Assembly (NCBI GenBank): GCA_025454915.1 | Contig: JALONN010000012.1 | Span: forward strand, 186,001 to 250,000 | Direction: 5' to 3' | Source of the DNA: Raineya sp. | GTDB lineage: Bacteria > Bacteroidota > Bacteroidia > Cytophagales > Thermonemataceae | DNA: 64,000 nucleotides | In this document: piece by piece, positions 36,624-45,526 of the stretch | Layout: each line of letters starts with the position of its first letter | Position numbering within the stretch: the stretch's first letter is position 1 | Translations under genes and position numbers: made by a program | The notes under the pieces: generated by a model | Databases searched by the model: none | Told to the model about the DNA's origin: nothing | Seen by the model: only the letters and a program-made list of their open reading frames with translations

Positions 36624-37244
36624 ATGGGTACTGCTGAAAGAAAAGCCAAAGAAAAAGAAGAATTGAAACACCTTATTTTGGAAGGTGCTAAAAAACTTTT
36701 TGTCGAAAAAGGCATAGAGCATACAACCATTAGAAATATTGCCAACGAAATTAATTATAGTGTAGGGACGGTGTATGTGTATTATAAAGACAAGAACGAT
36801 ATTCTACATGCTTTACACATGCAGGGTTTCTCGATGCTGGGCTCTCGTTTTAAAGTGCTTTTTTCTGTTGAAAATCCTATGGAACGCCTGAAAGCTATGG
36901 GAAAAGAATACATTCGTTTTGCATTAGAAAATCCTGAAATGTACGACCTGATGTTCAATTTAAGAGCACCTATCGAGTTTTTGGATGCTATGAAAGCAGA
37001 AGAATGGAATGAGGGAAGAGCAACATTTTTTATTTTAAAAAATACAGTGATTGCTTGTATGGAGCAGGGGCATTTTAAAGGTTTAAATGATGCAGAAGCT
37101 GTTTCTTTTATGATTTGGAGTACAGTACATGGTATGTGTAGTCTTGAAATCAGAGATAGATGCAAAGGTGTAGCTTTTGAAAATCCTGAAACAATAGTTG
37201 AAAGAGGTTATGCTATTTTATTAAAAATGATTGACCATATCTAA
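36624..37244 (+). CDS. TetR family regulator of the efflux operon
   Basis: A 206-residue transcription factor. The helix-turn-helix at about 15-60 contains 'LILEGAKKLFVEKGIEHTTIRNIANEINYSVGTVYVYYKDKNDIL', the TetR/AcrR signature split here across two short quotes: 'GAKKLFVEKGIEHTTIRNIA' and 'SVGTVYVYYKDK'. The C-terminal ligand domain ('NPEMYDLMFNLRAP') is of the usual size. It lies directly upstream of, and in the same direction as, the TolC/MFP/RND genes. The 15-base palindrome in its own promoter and again before the efflux genes makes it a self-controlled repressor that presumably lets go on binding a pump substrate (inference). Confidence 0.9.
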   Translation: MGTAERKAKEKEELKHLILEGAKKLFVEKGIEHTTIRNIANEINYSVGTVYVYYKDKNDILHALHMQGFSMLGSRFKVLFSVENPMERLKAMGKEYIRFALENPEMYDLMFNLRAPIEFLDAMKAEEWNEGRATFFILKNTVIACMEQGHFKGLNDAEAVSFMIWSTVHGMCSLEIRDRCKGVAFENPETIVERGYAILLKMIDHI

Positions 37245-37262
37245 ATTTTTTTACACCTATAG

Positions 37263-37275
37263 TGAACATTGTTCA
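37263..37275 (+). promoter_or_regulatory. TetR operator upstream of efflux genes
   Basis: TGAACATTGTTCA is the core of the tetR-promoter palindrome (36580-36594), here 20 bases before the TolC-like ATG at 37296. No consensus -7 element is adjacent, so repression could also block read-through from the tetR promoter. Confidence 0.75.
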
Positions 37276-37295
37276 AAATTAAAATAAAGTTCAAT

Positions 37296-38633
37296 ATGAA
37301 AAAAATGCTATTCTTATGTTGCTTATGGATACTGACAGGTTTGGTATCAGCACAAACCAAACTCAACGAATACATTTCAGAAGGTTTGAAAAGTAATGAA
37401 GTGCTTAATCAGCGTAAAATCTCTTTGGAGAGAAGTTTATGGGCATTGAAAGAAGCAAAGAACCTGTATGCTCCCAGTGTTACGTTTGGAGCAAATTATT
37501 ACAGAGCAGATGGTGGTAGAACCGTTGATTTCCCTATAGGGGACTTGTTGAACCCTGTTTACCAAACGCTCAATCAGCTTACAGGAAGTGATAAATTTCC
37601 ACAATTGGAAAATCAGAGTATTTTACTGAATCCGAACGATTTTTATGATGCTCGTTTCAGAGTGAGTATGCCACTGATTAATGCAGAAATACAACACAAC
37701 AAGAGAATCAAACAATATCAGTACGATTTACAAAAAACTGAAATTTCAATTTATCAAAGAGAGCTTGTAAAAGATGTGAAAAAAGCTTATTTCCAATATT
37801 TGCAAGCAACCAAAGCTATTGAAATTTATGAAAATGCTCAAAAAATAGTTACTGAAAGCAATAGAGTAAATAAATCGCTATTCAATAACCAGAAAGTAAA
37901 CAGAACAGTTGTTACTCGTAGCGACAATGAGCTTACCAAAATTGAGTCTCAGATTAAAGTAGCTCAGGAAAACCAGAAAAATACTCAAGCTTATTTTAAC
38001 TTTTTACTTAATAAGCCCCTTGATAGTCCTATCCAAATAGAAGAATACAGTACTTTACCTGTTCTTAAAGAGTCTGATACAGAAGTAAATAAAAGAGAAG
38101 AGTTATCAAAACTGGCTACTGCAACACAAGTAAACAATGAAGTAACAGCCCTTTCGAAGGCGTATTTAGTGCCTAAAGTAAATGTTTTTGCAGATTTGGG
38201 TTCACAGGGTTTTCAGTGGAAATTCAATGATAAAACTCGTTATTATTTTGCAGGAATCAGCTTAGAATGGAATTTATTTGCTTCTGGCAGAAATATTCAA
38301 AAAATCAAACAAAATGAATTAGATGGTAAAATTCTTTCATCTCAGATAAACCAGACAAATAATCAACTACAATTACAAGCCCAAACATCTATCAATACAT
38401 TTAAGAGTTCTTTAGCTGTTTATGAATCCAATATGGCTCAACAAAAAACAGCTATTCAATATTACAATGACATGCTCAAACTCTACAAAGAGGGACAGGC
38501 TTTGTATATCGAACTCTTAGATGCTCAGAATCAGTACATCAGTACACAATTGCAAACAAATATTGCTCTTTTTGATACTTGGATGAAATATGCAGAAGTA
38601 GAAAGAGCAAATGCTTCCTTCAATATCGAATAA
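37296..38633 (+). CDS. TolC family outer-membrane efflux protein
   Basis: A 445-residue outer-membrane channel of the OEP/TolC family. The signal peptide ends GLVSAQ (about residue 20). Two coiled-coil-rich halves follow ('KNLYAPSVTFGANYY', 'RYYFAGISLEWNLFASGRNIQKIKQNE', 'ALYIELLDAQNQYI'), matching the OEP repeats that form a trimer across the outer membrane and periplasm. The frame extends to 37269 but the ATG at 37296, after the TetR operator, begins the signal peptide. It is the first gene of the efflux operon and runs into the fusion protein gene. Confidence 0.9.
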   Translation: MKKMLFLCCLWILTGLVSAQTKLNEYISEGLKSNEVLNQRKISLERSLWALKEAKNLYAPSVTFGANYYRADGGRTVDFPIGDLLNPVYQTLNQLTGSDKFPQLENQSILLNPNDFYDARFRVSMPLINAEIQHNKRIKQYQYDLQKTEISIYQRELVKDVKKAYFQYLQATKAIEIYENAQKIVTESNRVNKSLFNNQKVNRTVVTRSDNELTKIESQIKVAQENQKNTQAYFNFLLNKPLDSPIQIEEYSTLPVLKESDTEVNKREELSKLATATQVNNEVTALSKAYLVPKVNVFADLGSQGFQWKFNDKTRYYFAGISLEWNLFASGRNIQKIKQNELDGKILSSQINQTNNQLQLQAQTSINTFKSSLAVYESNMAQQKTAIQYYNDMLKLYKEGQALYIELLDAQNQYISTQLQTNIALFDTWMKYAEVERANASFNIE

Positions 38634-38652
38634 TTTTAATCAGTTATACACC

Positions 38653-39696
38653 ATGAAAAATACTTTGATTTTGCTGACAGGCTTGCTGATAGCGGCTTGT
38701 GGCTCCAAGAAAACAGAAAAAAATCCTTTCCCAGCAAACAACGAAGCAATTGCTGTGAAAGTAGCCGACGTTCAATCGCTTGAAAATGGTAAAATCATTC
38801 AGGCAACAGGGCTTGTAACCACAGAAAACGAAGCTCGTTATTCTTTTAAAATTGGAGGAATTATCGAATCTATGAATGTGGAAGAAGGACAATATTTTAG
38901 AAGAGGGCAGTTACTTGCCACACTCAAAATTACAGAGATTAATTCACAGTTACAACAAGCTCAACTGGGCTACGAAAAGGCTCAAAGAGATTTTACAAGA
39001 GCCTCAAATTTGTATAACGATAGTGTAGCGACATTAGAGCAACTTCAAAATGCAAAAACAGCTATGGACATTGCTAAAAAGAACATAGATGTAGTCTCTT
39101 TTAACCAAAATTATGCAGCTATTTATGCCTTAGCAGATGGGTTTGTAACCAAACAAATGGCTCATACAGGTGAAGTGGTAGGAGCAGGAACGCCTATTTT
39201 TGTAATCAACGAAAATAATGGAAATAAAGACTGGGTACTTAAAGTGGGTGTAACAGATAAACAATGGGCAAATATTCAGGAAAATCAGCAGGCACAAGTA
39301 ACGCTAGATGCTTTTCCTGACAAAATATTTCAGGCTACGGTATTTCGTAAATCGCAGGCAGCAGACCAAACTAGTGGCTCTTTTCAGATAGAATTAAAAT
39401 TGCAATTAGACACTGAAAAATTAGCTGTTGGAATGTTTGGAAAAGCAATGATTGTTCCTATAGTTAAAACCAATCAGGTGGCTATCCCTTATGATGCTTT
39501 AATTGAAGCAGAAGGGAATAAGGGCTATGTTTTTGCTCCTGTATCCAATACACAAGTCAAAAAAATACCTGTTCAGATAGCTTCTTTCGATAAAAATCAG
39601 GTTTATGTAGAAAAAGGTTTGGAAGGCGTGGGGCAAGTGGTGGTATCGAATAGTGCATTCTTAAACGAAAAATCTACTATCAAAATCGTCAAATAA
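38653..39696 (+). CDS. RND efflux periplasmic membrane-fusion lipoprotein
   Basis: A 347-residue AcrA-type adaptor. A lipoprotein signal has its lipobox 'LLIAAC' (C16). Lipoyl-like and hairpin regions are present ('GIIESMNVEEGQYFRRGQLLATLK', then a helical hairpin to about 160, 'ALADGFVTKQMAHTGEVVGAGTPIF'), with a beta-barrel domain and membrane-proximal end ('LEGVGQVVVSNSAFLNEK'). It bridges the RND pump and TolC-like channel. The frame is open upstream to 38611, inside the preceding gene, but the ATG at 38653 begins the lipoprotein signal and is 20 bases past the TolC stop. Confidence 0.9.
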   Translation: MKNTLILLTGLLIAACGSKKTEKNPFPANNEAIAVKVADVQSLENGKIIQATGLVTTENEARYSFKIGGIIESMNVEEGQYFRRGQLLATLKITEINSQLQQAQLGYEKAQRDFTRASNLYNDSVATLEQLQNAKTAMDIAKKNIDVVSFNQNYAAIYALADGFVTKQMAHTGEVVGAGTPIFVINENNGNKDWVLKVGVTDKQWANIQENQQAQVTLDAFPDKIFQATVFRKSQAADQTSGSFQIELKLQLDTEKLAVGMFGKAMIVPIVKTNQVAIPYDALIEAEGNKGYVFAPVSNTQVKKIPVQIASFDKNQVYVEKGLEGVGQVVVSNSAFLNEKSTIKIVK

Positions 39697-39704
39697 TTAC
39701 TTCC

Positions 39705-42700
39705 ATGAAAATCACAGAATATTCCGTAAAAAATTATCAGTTTACCCTCATTATGTTTGTGATGGTAGCTGTATTGGGAGTAGTTACGTTGCTGACAATG
39801 CCTCGTTCTGAAGACCCTGAAATTAACCCTCCTCAATTTCCAATTATTGCCATTTATCCTGGTACAAGCCCCAAAGATATGGAAGAGCTTGTGGTAAAAC
39901 CTATTGAAAAGAAAATCTACGAATTGGAGAACATAGATAAAGTCCTGACAACCATTGAAAATGGCTTAGCCATTATGCGTGTGGAGTTTAAATATGGTGT
40001 GAATGTAGATAATAAATATCAGGAGGTAATCAGAGAAGTGAACGGACTGAGAAGTAGTTTGCCCAAAGATTTGTACAGCCTTGAAATCAGAAGAGTTGAC
40101 CCTTCGGATGTGAATATTTTGCAGGTAGCACTTGTTTCAGAAAATGCATCCTACAAAACACTCAAAGAACAAGCCGATATTTTAAAAGAAAAACTTGAGA
40201 AAATAACTGATTTAAAAGATATCGAATACTCAGGAGCTCCTGAAGAAGTGATAAGAGTAGATGTGCAACTCGATAAACTGGCACAATTGCGTATCCCTTT
40301 GAATGCAGTGGTGGGCAGTTTACAAAGTGAAGATGCTAATATCCCTGGGGGGAATGTGAATATGGGTACTAAAACCTTCAATGTGAAAACCAGTGGAAAA
40401 TTTAAAGATTTAGAGGATATTGCTTCTACAGTTGTTTACAATGCAGGTGGAAAAATTGTGTATCTGAAAGATGTAGCGACTATTGGCTATAAATACGAAA
40501 CAGAAAAACACATTACACGCATCAACGGGTACAGATGTATTTTACTGAATGCAGCTCAAAAACAAGGAGCTAATATTTCGAAAACCAAAGAAGCATTCAG
40601 TCCTGTATTAGCCGATTTTGAAAAAAGTCTTCCTAAAAATATTCAAATGGTCAAGAATTTTGACCAAGCAGAGAATGTCTCAAAACGTTTGGGTGGATTA
40701 AGTTTTGACTTCGGACTGGCTATCTTGCTTGTACTCATTACATTACTTCCTCTAGGTACAAGAGCTTCGATTATTGTGATGATATCCATTCCTTTATCGC
40801 TTGCTTTGGGGCTTGTTGGACTCAATGCTTTGGGCTTCTCACTCAATCAGTTAAGTATTGTGGGTTTAGTAGTGGCTTTGGGCTTACTTGTGGATGATAG
40901 CATTGTGGTAGTTGAAAATATTGAAAGATGGCTTAGAGAAGGACATTCTAAGAAAGAAGCAGCCATAGAAGCAACCAAACAAATTGGACTGGCTGTGTTA
41001 GGGTGTACAGCCACCCTGATTATTGCCTTTTTACCACTCATTTTTTTACCTGGTGGACCAGGGGAGTTTATCAGAGGTTTGCCAATGGCTGTTATTACTA
41101 GTGTATTTGCATCTATGATTGTATCATTGACAGTTGTGCCTTTTTTAGGTAGCTCTCTGCTTAAAAACCATCATAATCCAGAAGGAAATATTTTCTTGAG
41201 ATTTTTGAAAAAAGGAATTAGTGTAACATATTCTAAGTTAATGGGTAGAGCGTTGAAACGCCCTGTAATTACACTTTTGGTTGCTTTGGTTTTATTTGTA
41301 GGTTCACTAATGCTGTTCCCTGTGATTGGTTTTAGATTATTTCCTACATCAGAGAAGCCTATCTTTTTGGTAAATGTGAAAATGCCTCTACAAACCAACT
41401 TACAGGAAAATAACAGAATTACAGGCTTGGTAGAAGATATTTTAAAGAAAAACCCTGAAATAAAATTCTTTACAGCTAATATAGGTAAAGGAAACCCACA
41501 AATCTATTATAATGTAGTACAGCAAGAAGAAAAAACAGATTTTGCTCAATTATTTGTGCAATTGGATAACAGTACAAATCCTACAGATAAAAAGCGTATT
41601 ATAGAGGGTTTAAGACAACAGTTTGTGGAATTCCCTTATGCCAAAGTAGAAATCAAAGATTTTGAACAAGGTCCTCCTATCGAAGCACCTATTTCCATCA
41701 GAATGTTTGGTGATAATTTGGATACCTTGAGAAAACTTTCATTTCAAGTAGAAAGTATTATTAGAGGTAACAAAGGTACGATTTATGTCAATAATGAGCT
41801 GAATGTTCTCAAAACAGATATTAAAGTAAAAATTAATAAAGAAAAAGCCAGAACATTGGGCGTAATGACTGCCGATATAGACAGAACTATCAGACTGGCA
41901 GTAGCTGGGGTAGAAGTGGGTAGTTATTCTGATGAACAAGGAGATGATTATAAGGTAGTTGTCAATGCTCCAAGAGAAAAAGTAGTTACATTGGATGTAT
42001 TTAACAACCTGTTTGTTAATAACACATTAGGAACACCTATAAAACTCAATCAGATGGCTGAAATTACTTTTGAAACTTCACCGACGAGTATCAATCACTT
42101 CAATAAAAACAGGTTTGCTAAGGTAACAGCCTACACACAGAAAAATGTACTTGCCAATCAGGTACTTAAAGAAATTATACCTAAACTAGACTCTCTGAAA
42201 CTTCCAAAAGGCTACTATTATAAATTAGCAGGAGAAGCAGAAAGTGAAGGAGACGCTTTTGGAGGCGGATTTATGTCTGTAATTCTGATAACTGTTTTCT
42301 TATTTATTGCAGTGCTGATTTTACAATTTAAAACATTCAAAGGAACACTCATTGTTCTTTCTGTGATACCTTTGGGTATTGTGGGTGGTGTTTCTGCTTT
42401 GTTTTTAGCTGGTGAGCCTCTTTCCTTTGTAGCAATTATTGGTTTTATTGGGCTGGCTGGTGTAGAAGTAAAAAACTCTATTTTACTGGTAGATTTCACA
42501 AATCAGTTACGCCAAGAAGGTTTAGAATTGAATGAAGCCATTGAAAAAGCAGGAGAAATCAGGTTTTTGCCTGTGGTGCTTACTTCGCTTACAGCGATTG
42601 GGGGACTTTTGCCACTTGCAGTTAATTCGAATCCCTTAATTTCACCACTTGCTTTGGTTTTAATAGGTGGGCTTGTAAGTTCAACTATATTATCTCGTAT

Positions 42701-42749
42701 TGTGACGCCTGTCGTGTATAAATTATTACCTCCTTCTATCAACAGCTAA
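39705..42749 (+). CDS. RND family efflux transporter permease
   Basis: A 1014-residue inner-membrane pump with 12 expected helices and two large periplasmic loops. It shows the RND signature 'GLLVDDSIVVVENIERWL' in helix 4, whose acidic pair takes part in proton transfer, and the second-half 'GVEVKNSILLVDFTNQL'. The start 'MKITEYSVKNYQFTLIMFVM' is typical of the group that has an AcrB-like HAE1 relative without the longest loops. Substrate specificity (metal, drug, bile or detergent) cannot be told from the sequence. It closes the TetR-regulated operon, 8 bases after the fusion protein gene, and is followed by a strong terminator. Confidence 0.92.
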   Translation: MKITEYSVKNYQFTLIMFVMVAVLGVVTLLTMPRSEDPEINPPQFPIIAIYPGTSPKDMEELVVKPIEKKIYELENIDKVLTTIENGLAIMRVEFKYGVNVDNKYQEVIREVNGLRSSLPKDLYSLEIRRVDPSDVNILQVALVSENASYKTLKEQADILKEKLEKITDLKDIEYSGAPEEVIRVDVQLDKLAQLRIPLNAVVGSLQSEDANIPGGNVNMGTKTFNVKTSGKFKDLEDIASTVVYNAGGKIVYLKDVATIGYKYETEKHITRINGYRCILLNAAQKQGANISKTKEAFSPVLADFEKSLPKNIQMVKNFDQAENVSKRLGGLSFDFGLAILLVLITLLPLGTRASIIVMISIPLSLALGLVGLNALGFSLNQLSIVGLVVALGLLVDDSIVVVENIERWLREGHSKKEAAIEATKQIGLAVLGCTATLIIAFLPLIFLPGGPGEFIRGLPMAVITSVFASMIVSLTVVPFLGSSLLKNHHNPEGNIFLRFLKKGISVTYSKLMGRALKRPVITLLVALVLFVGSLMLFPVIGFRLFPTSEKPIFLVNVKMPLQTNLQENNRITGLVEDILKKNPEIKFFTANIGKGNPQIYYNVVQQEEKTDFAQLFVQLDNSTNPTDKKRIIEGLRQQFVEFPYAKVEIKDFEQGPPIEAPISIRMFGDNLDTLRKLSFQVESIIRGNKGTIYVNNELNVLKTDIKVKINKEKARTLGVMTADIDRTIRLAVAGVEVGSYSDEQGDDYKVVVNAPREKVVTLDVFNNLFVNNTLGTPIKLNQMAEITFETSPTSINHFNKNRFAKVTAYTQKNVLANQVLKEIIPKLDSLKLPKGYYYKLAGEAESEGDAFGGGFMSVILITVFLFIAVLILQFKTFKGTLIVLSVIPLGIVGGVSALFLAGEPLSFVAIIGFIGLAGVEVKNSILLVDFTNQLRQEGLELNEAIEKAGEIRFLPVVLTSLTAIGGLLPLAVNSNPLISPLALVLIGGLVSSTILSRIVTPVVYKLLPPSINS

Positions 42750-42765
42750 GATTAAAGAGGTCAGA

Positions 42766-42793
42766 AAGGGTAGCAATTGCTACCCTTTTTTGT
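42766..42793 (+). terminator. Terminator of the efflux operon
   Basis: AAGGGTAGC / GCTACCCTT with an AATT loop and a run of T directly after. It lies 17 bases past the RND stop codon. Confidence 0.88.
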
Positions 42794-42797
42794 TTAA

Positions 42798-42828
42798 TTG
42801 AATTTGTTTATAATTGATCTTATCTTTG
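42798..42828 (+). promoter_or_regulatory. Promoter of the 42852 gene
   Basis: TTG at 42798-42800, a 20-base spacer and TATCTTTG at 42821-42828. The TTG here is also the first possible start codon of the open frame, so the true start must be downstream, at the ATG at 42852. Confidence 0.7.
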
Positions 42829-42851
42829 TAGAAGATCTGAACAAGCTCAAA

Positions 42852-43445
42852 ATGAAAAAAATAATTTTAACAATATGGATGTGTATTTTTGGAGTTTTCT
42901 TGAACTTCGTTTTTGCTCAGTCTCAAAAAAAACTCAACCCTCATCATTTTGAAATTTTCTTACGAAAATTTCTTTCTAAAACTTACTCTGAGAAAAAATT
43001 TGATAGTTTAGTGTATGTGTCATCTCCAATAGTGATGAGTTTCACTCATAAAAAACTTGGATTTGGAAGATTTTGGAATAGAGGTGTTTCTTGTAATTTA
43101 TATAAGTCAGGCAATTTTGCTTATGCCTTTTATGATAACCATTTTGGTGAAATTCAGCCACAAACAACAAAACTAAAATTTTACCGAGAACAAAATCCCA
43201 AAGATGGATTTTGTGAAGAAGCTTCATCTCCTGATGGAATATACTATAAAAAAGTGGAAGACTTCCCTCTAGATTGGGATATGGAAAAATCTAAGCCCAT
43301 TCCGACATCTGCTAAACTCAAGAAACTAAATAAAAAAGTTGTTTATATCCAAACAGAAAAATGGATAAAAAAGACGCTCTATTTTGTTCAGTTAGGGAAA
43401 AAATGGTTCTTAATTTACATAGATGATTGTGATTGCAGTGCTTAA
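42852..43445 (+). CDS. Exported protein of unknown function
   Basis: A 197-residue protein with a signal peptide (residues 1-23 ending VFAQ). The mature part has many Lys, Phe and Tyr residues: 'NPHHFEIFLRKFLSKTYSEK', 'SFTHKKLGFGRFWNRGVSC', and a C-terminal beta-rich stretch 'WFLIYIDDCDCSA' with a C-x-C end. I do not recognise the family. It may be a periplasmic or surface protein. It sits alone between the efflux operon and a minus-strand gene, with its own promoter at 42798-42828; the start is chosen by that promoter and by the signal peptide. Confidence 0.65.
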   Translation: MKKIILTIWMCIFGVFLNFVFAQSQKKLNPHHFEIFLRKFLSKTYSEKKFDSLVYVSSPIVMSFTHKKLGFGRFWNRGVSCNLYKSGNFAYAFYDNHFGEIQPQTTKLKFYREQNPKDGFCEEASSPDGIYYKKVEDFPLDWDMEKSKPIPTSAKLKKLNKKVVYIQTEKWIKKTLYFVQLGKKWFLIYIDDCDCSA

Positions 43446-43463
43446 TATTTTAAATAAAGACGT

Positions 43464-44855
43464 CTATTGATTATCAATAGCTAAAGCATAATGTTGGAAC
43501 TCTGCTAATAATTTAGTAAATGATTCGTCTTTACGTCGATTCAGCAATGTCAAATGATCTTTAAAGTAGTTTAAGAGTTCGTTGTAAGAAATGAATTCTT
43601 TATGAAAAGAAATCCATCCTCCAAAATTATAGTGTTCACACCTCTCAAGAAAATGATTATAAACATCATCATTTTCTTGTTGTCTAATAGCAAAAACTAT
43701 TTCTAAAAACATAAATATCTGCTTGTGATAGTCATCTATTAAAATATTTTTACACTTTCTGCATATACTGTATCCTACTGAGTATCCATTTCTCTCCAAA
43801 ATATTAATAATCATATTGAAAGTTATATCAAAATAAGAGTTAATACCATAAGCATAGCTTTTCCCAAAAAAATCAGAGAAAAATTCTAGAAACTCGAATC
43901 TTAATTTAAATATGCTTATAAAATTGTACAAACAGGATCCTATAGGATTTCTATCAAAATGAAGATTCTCATATAAATGCTTGAATTGCATATAAGATTT
44001 TTTGTAGTCTTTTTCAAAGAAAAGCTTTAAGGCTTCTAAGAAATACCCCAAATTTTTATCTACTTCAAATTGATGTGTTATTTTTAAAAGATAGTCTATT
44101 TTATCTGTTGATAGTGATTCATAAGGGTATGGACTATAATGTAATATCTTGTAAATACTTAATTGAACAAATGATGTAGGATTATATTTTAATAGAGTCT
44201 CCAAAAAAGGTAATCCAGCTACTTTTAAATCTTTATAATCAACATTTCCTAAATTTAAGAATCTTAATTTACTCAATTTTAAAATAGATGTTGGTAAATG
44301 GTAAATAGGGTTTTGGGTTGAAATACCTTCTAATTCTGGAAAGAAAATAATATCATAAGGAATAGCATCTATGTTGTTATAAGTAAAATCTAAAACTTTA
44401 TTCTTATTAATTGTGAGAGCAATAATTTCTTTTTTTGGTGTGTATTTATAATTAAATAGCAAGCTGTTTAAATCAATATTTATATCTGCAGCTGCTCCTC
44501 CGATAAAATAAGGATAATCTGCAGGAATGATGTATAATGGTAACAAATATTTCCATGAAAAACCTTTGTGCAATTTTGTGATGGAGTATAATAAATAAAG
44601 GTTTTTTGCTTGTTGATTTTTTAAACATAGACCAAACCACTGATAAGCCAATTCAAATTTTTCTTTTGGAAATTTGAAATTTAACAACTCCTGAATGGCT
44701 GTACTGTCTTTTTTGCTAAATAAAAAAGCTATCCACTCTTCTGGAATTTCAATATTCCAGAGAATTTGTGTGGCTAATGCTATATTTTGCTCATCATTGC
44801 TGTTGAGCATTGTCCAAAGGTTTTCTTTAGTTTTAATATCATTTAAAAAAATCAT
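43464..44855 (-). CDS. Large soluble protein with LRR-like segment, function unknown
   Basis: A 463-residue protein with no signal peptide or clear membrane helix. The N-terminal part is helical. About residues 150-215 resemble leucine-rich repeats: 'IIALTINKNKVLDFTYNNIDAIPYDI', 'LPTSILKLSKLRFLNLGNVDYKDLKVAGLPFLETLL', with spacing near 23-25. The C-terminal half ('KDYKKSYMQFKHLYENL', 'CRKCKNILIDDYHKQI') is helix-rich with a C-x-x-C ('CRKC'). The family is not recognised. Its position between exported-type genes gives no clue to its role. Base composition is slightly AT-richer than neighbours, which may hint at recent acquisition but is weak evidence. Confidence 0.6.
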   Translation of the reverse strand: MIFLNDIKTKENLWTMLNSNDEQNIALATQILWNIEIPEEWIAFLFSKKDSTAIQELLNFKFPKEKFELAYQWFGLCLKNQQAKNLYLLYSITKLHKGFSWKYLLPLYIIPADYPYFIGGAAADINIDLNSLLFNYKYTPKKEIIALTINKNKVLDFTYNNIDAIPYDIIFFPELEGISTQNPIYHLPTSILKLSKLRFLNLGNVDYKDLKVAGLPFLETLLKYNPTSFVQLSIYKILHYSPYPYESLSTDKIDYLLKITHQFEVDKNLGYFLEALKLFFEKDYKKSYMQFKHLYENLHFDRNPIGSCLYNFISIFKLRFEFLEFFSDFFGKSYAYGINSYFDITFNMIINILERNGYSVGYSICRKCKNILIDDYHKQIFMFLEIVFAIRQQENDDVYNHFLERCEHYNFGGWISFHKEFISYNELLNYFKDHLTLLNRRKDESFTKLLAEFQHYALAIDNQ

Positions 44856-44899
44856 AAATGAGTATCTCTTTATTTTACTATCATATTAATTGAAAAATA

Positions 44900-44923
44900 A
44901 AAAAGGGCTTAAAAGCCCTTTTT
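44900..44923 (-). terminator. Terminator of the 45366 gene
   Basis: AAAAAGGGCTT / AAGCCCTTTTT with a two-base loop immediately after the stop codon of the 146-residue gene (minus strand). Confidence 0.88.
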
Positions 44924-44925
44924 GT

Positions 44926-45366
44926 TTATTCTTTGGTTACCCAAGCTTGGGCATCATCCATACTGTTAAAAATGTTCATTTCAAATCCTGCATTGGCATT
45001 GCTTGTACTGATGTAGTTTACAATACTCATATTCGCCATTACATCATTAGAAGCTATAAAAGCCTTTCTTTTAATTTTATTCATGGCATATAATCTGTGT
45101 ACTTCCTGATTGAGCCAATCGATTACTTCTTGGGTAAAGGTATCACTACCCAAATTTCTACAATCTGCAATTAAATTTACAACTATATTCTGGTGTTTCA
45201 TACGTGTTTGTATGATTTGCATGAGCAGTTTTACAATCAATTCTCTGAATTGGGCTTCAGGAACAGGAGATTTCCATACTTTGACAATACATTTAATTGA
45301 AGGATCAAAGTACAATTGGAGATATTGGTCATCGAACAATATCTCATGTTGAGCAGATTTTTCCAT
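44926..45366 (-). CDS. STAS/SpoIIAA-like domain protein, function unknown
   Basis: A 146-residue cytoplasmic protein. The pattern of a beta strand with 'YDFDPSIKCIVKVWKSP'-like beginning, a helix ('FRELIVKLLMQIIQTRMKH'), 'NIVVNLIADCRNLGSDTF', 'KAFIASNDVMANMSIVNYIS' and a final helix 'FNSMDDAQAWVTKE' fits the STAS or SpoIIAA-like fold used in many small regulators of Bacteroidota. Catalytic or phosphorylation residues typical of anti-anti-sigma factors are not obvious. It is monocistronic on the minus strand with its own terminator. Confidence 0.65.
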   Translation of the reverse strand: MEKSAQHEILFDDQYLQLYFDPSIKCIVKVWKSPVPEAQFRELIVKLLMQIIQTRMKHQNIVVNLIADCRNLGSDTFTQEVIDWLNQEVHRLYAMNKIKRKAFIASNDVMANMSIVNYISTSNANAGFEMNIFNSMDDAQAWVTKE

Positions 45367-45526
45367 AATTCTTAGGTTAATTTTGGTTTTAAACTTATTG
45401 ATTAGTTAAATCAACATCTATAAATATAAATAAAATTCAAATAACTTGTGCAAACAAATTATTTGAAATATAAAAATAACTTGACGAACACTAGGTTTTT
45501 CTCGGTGAAAAATTTTATAGGTAAAA

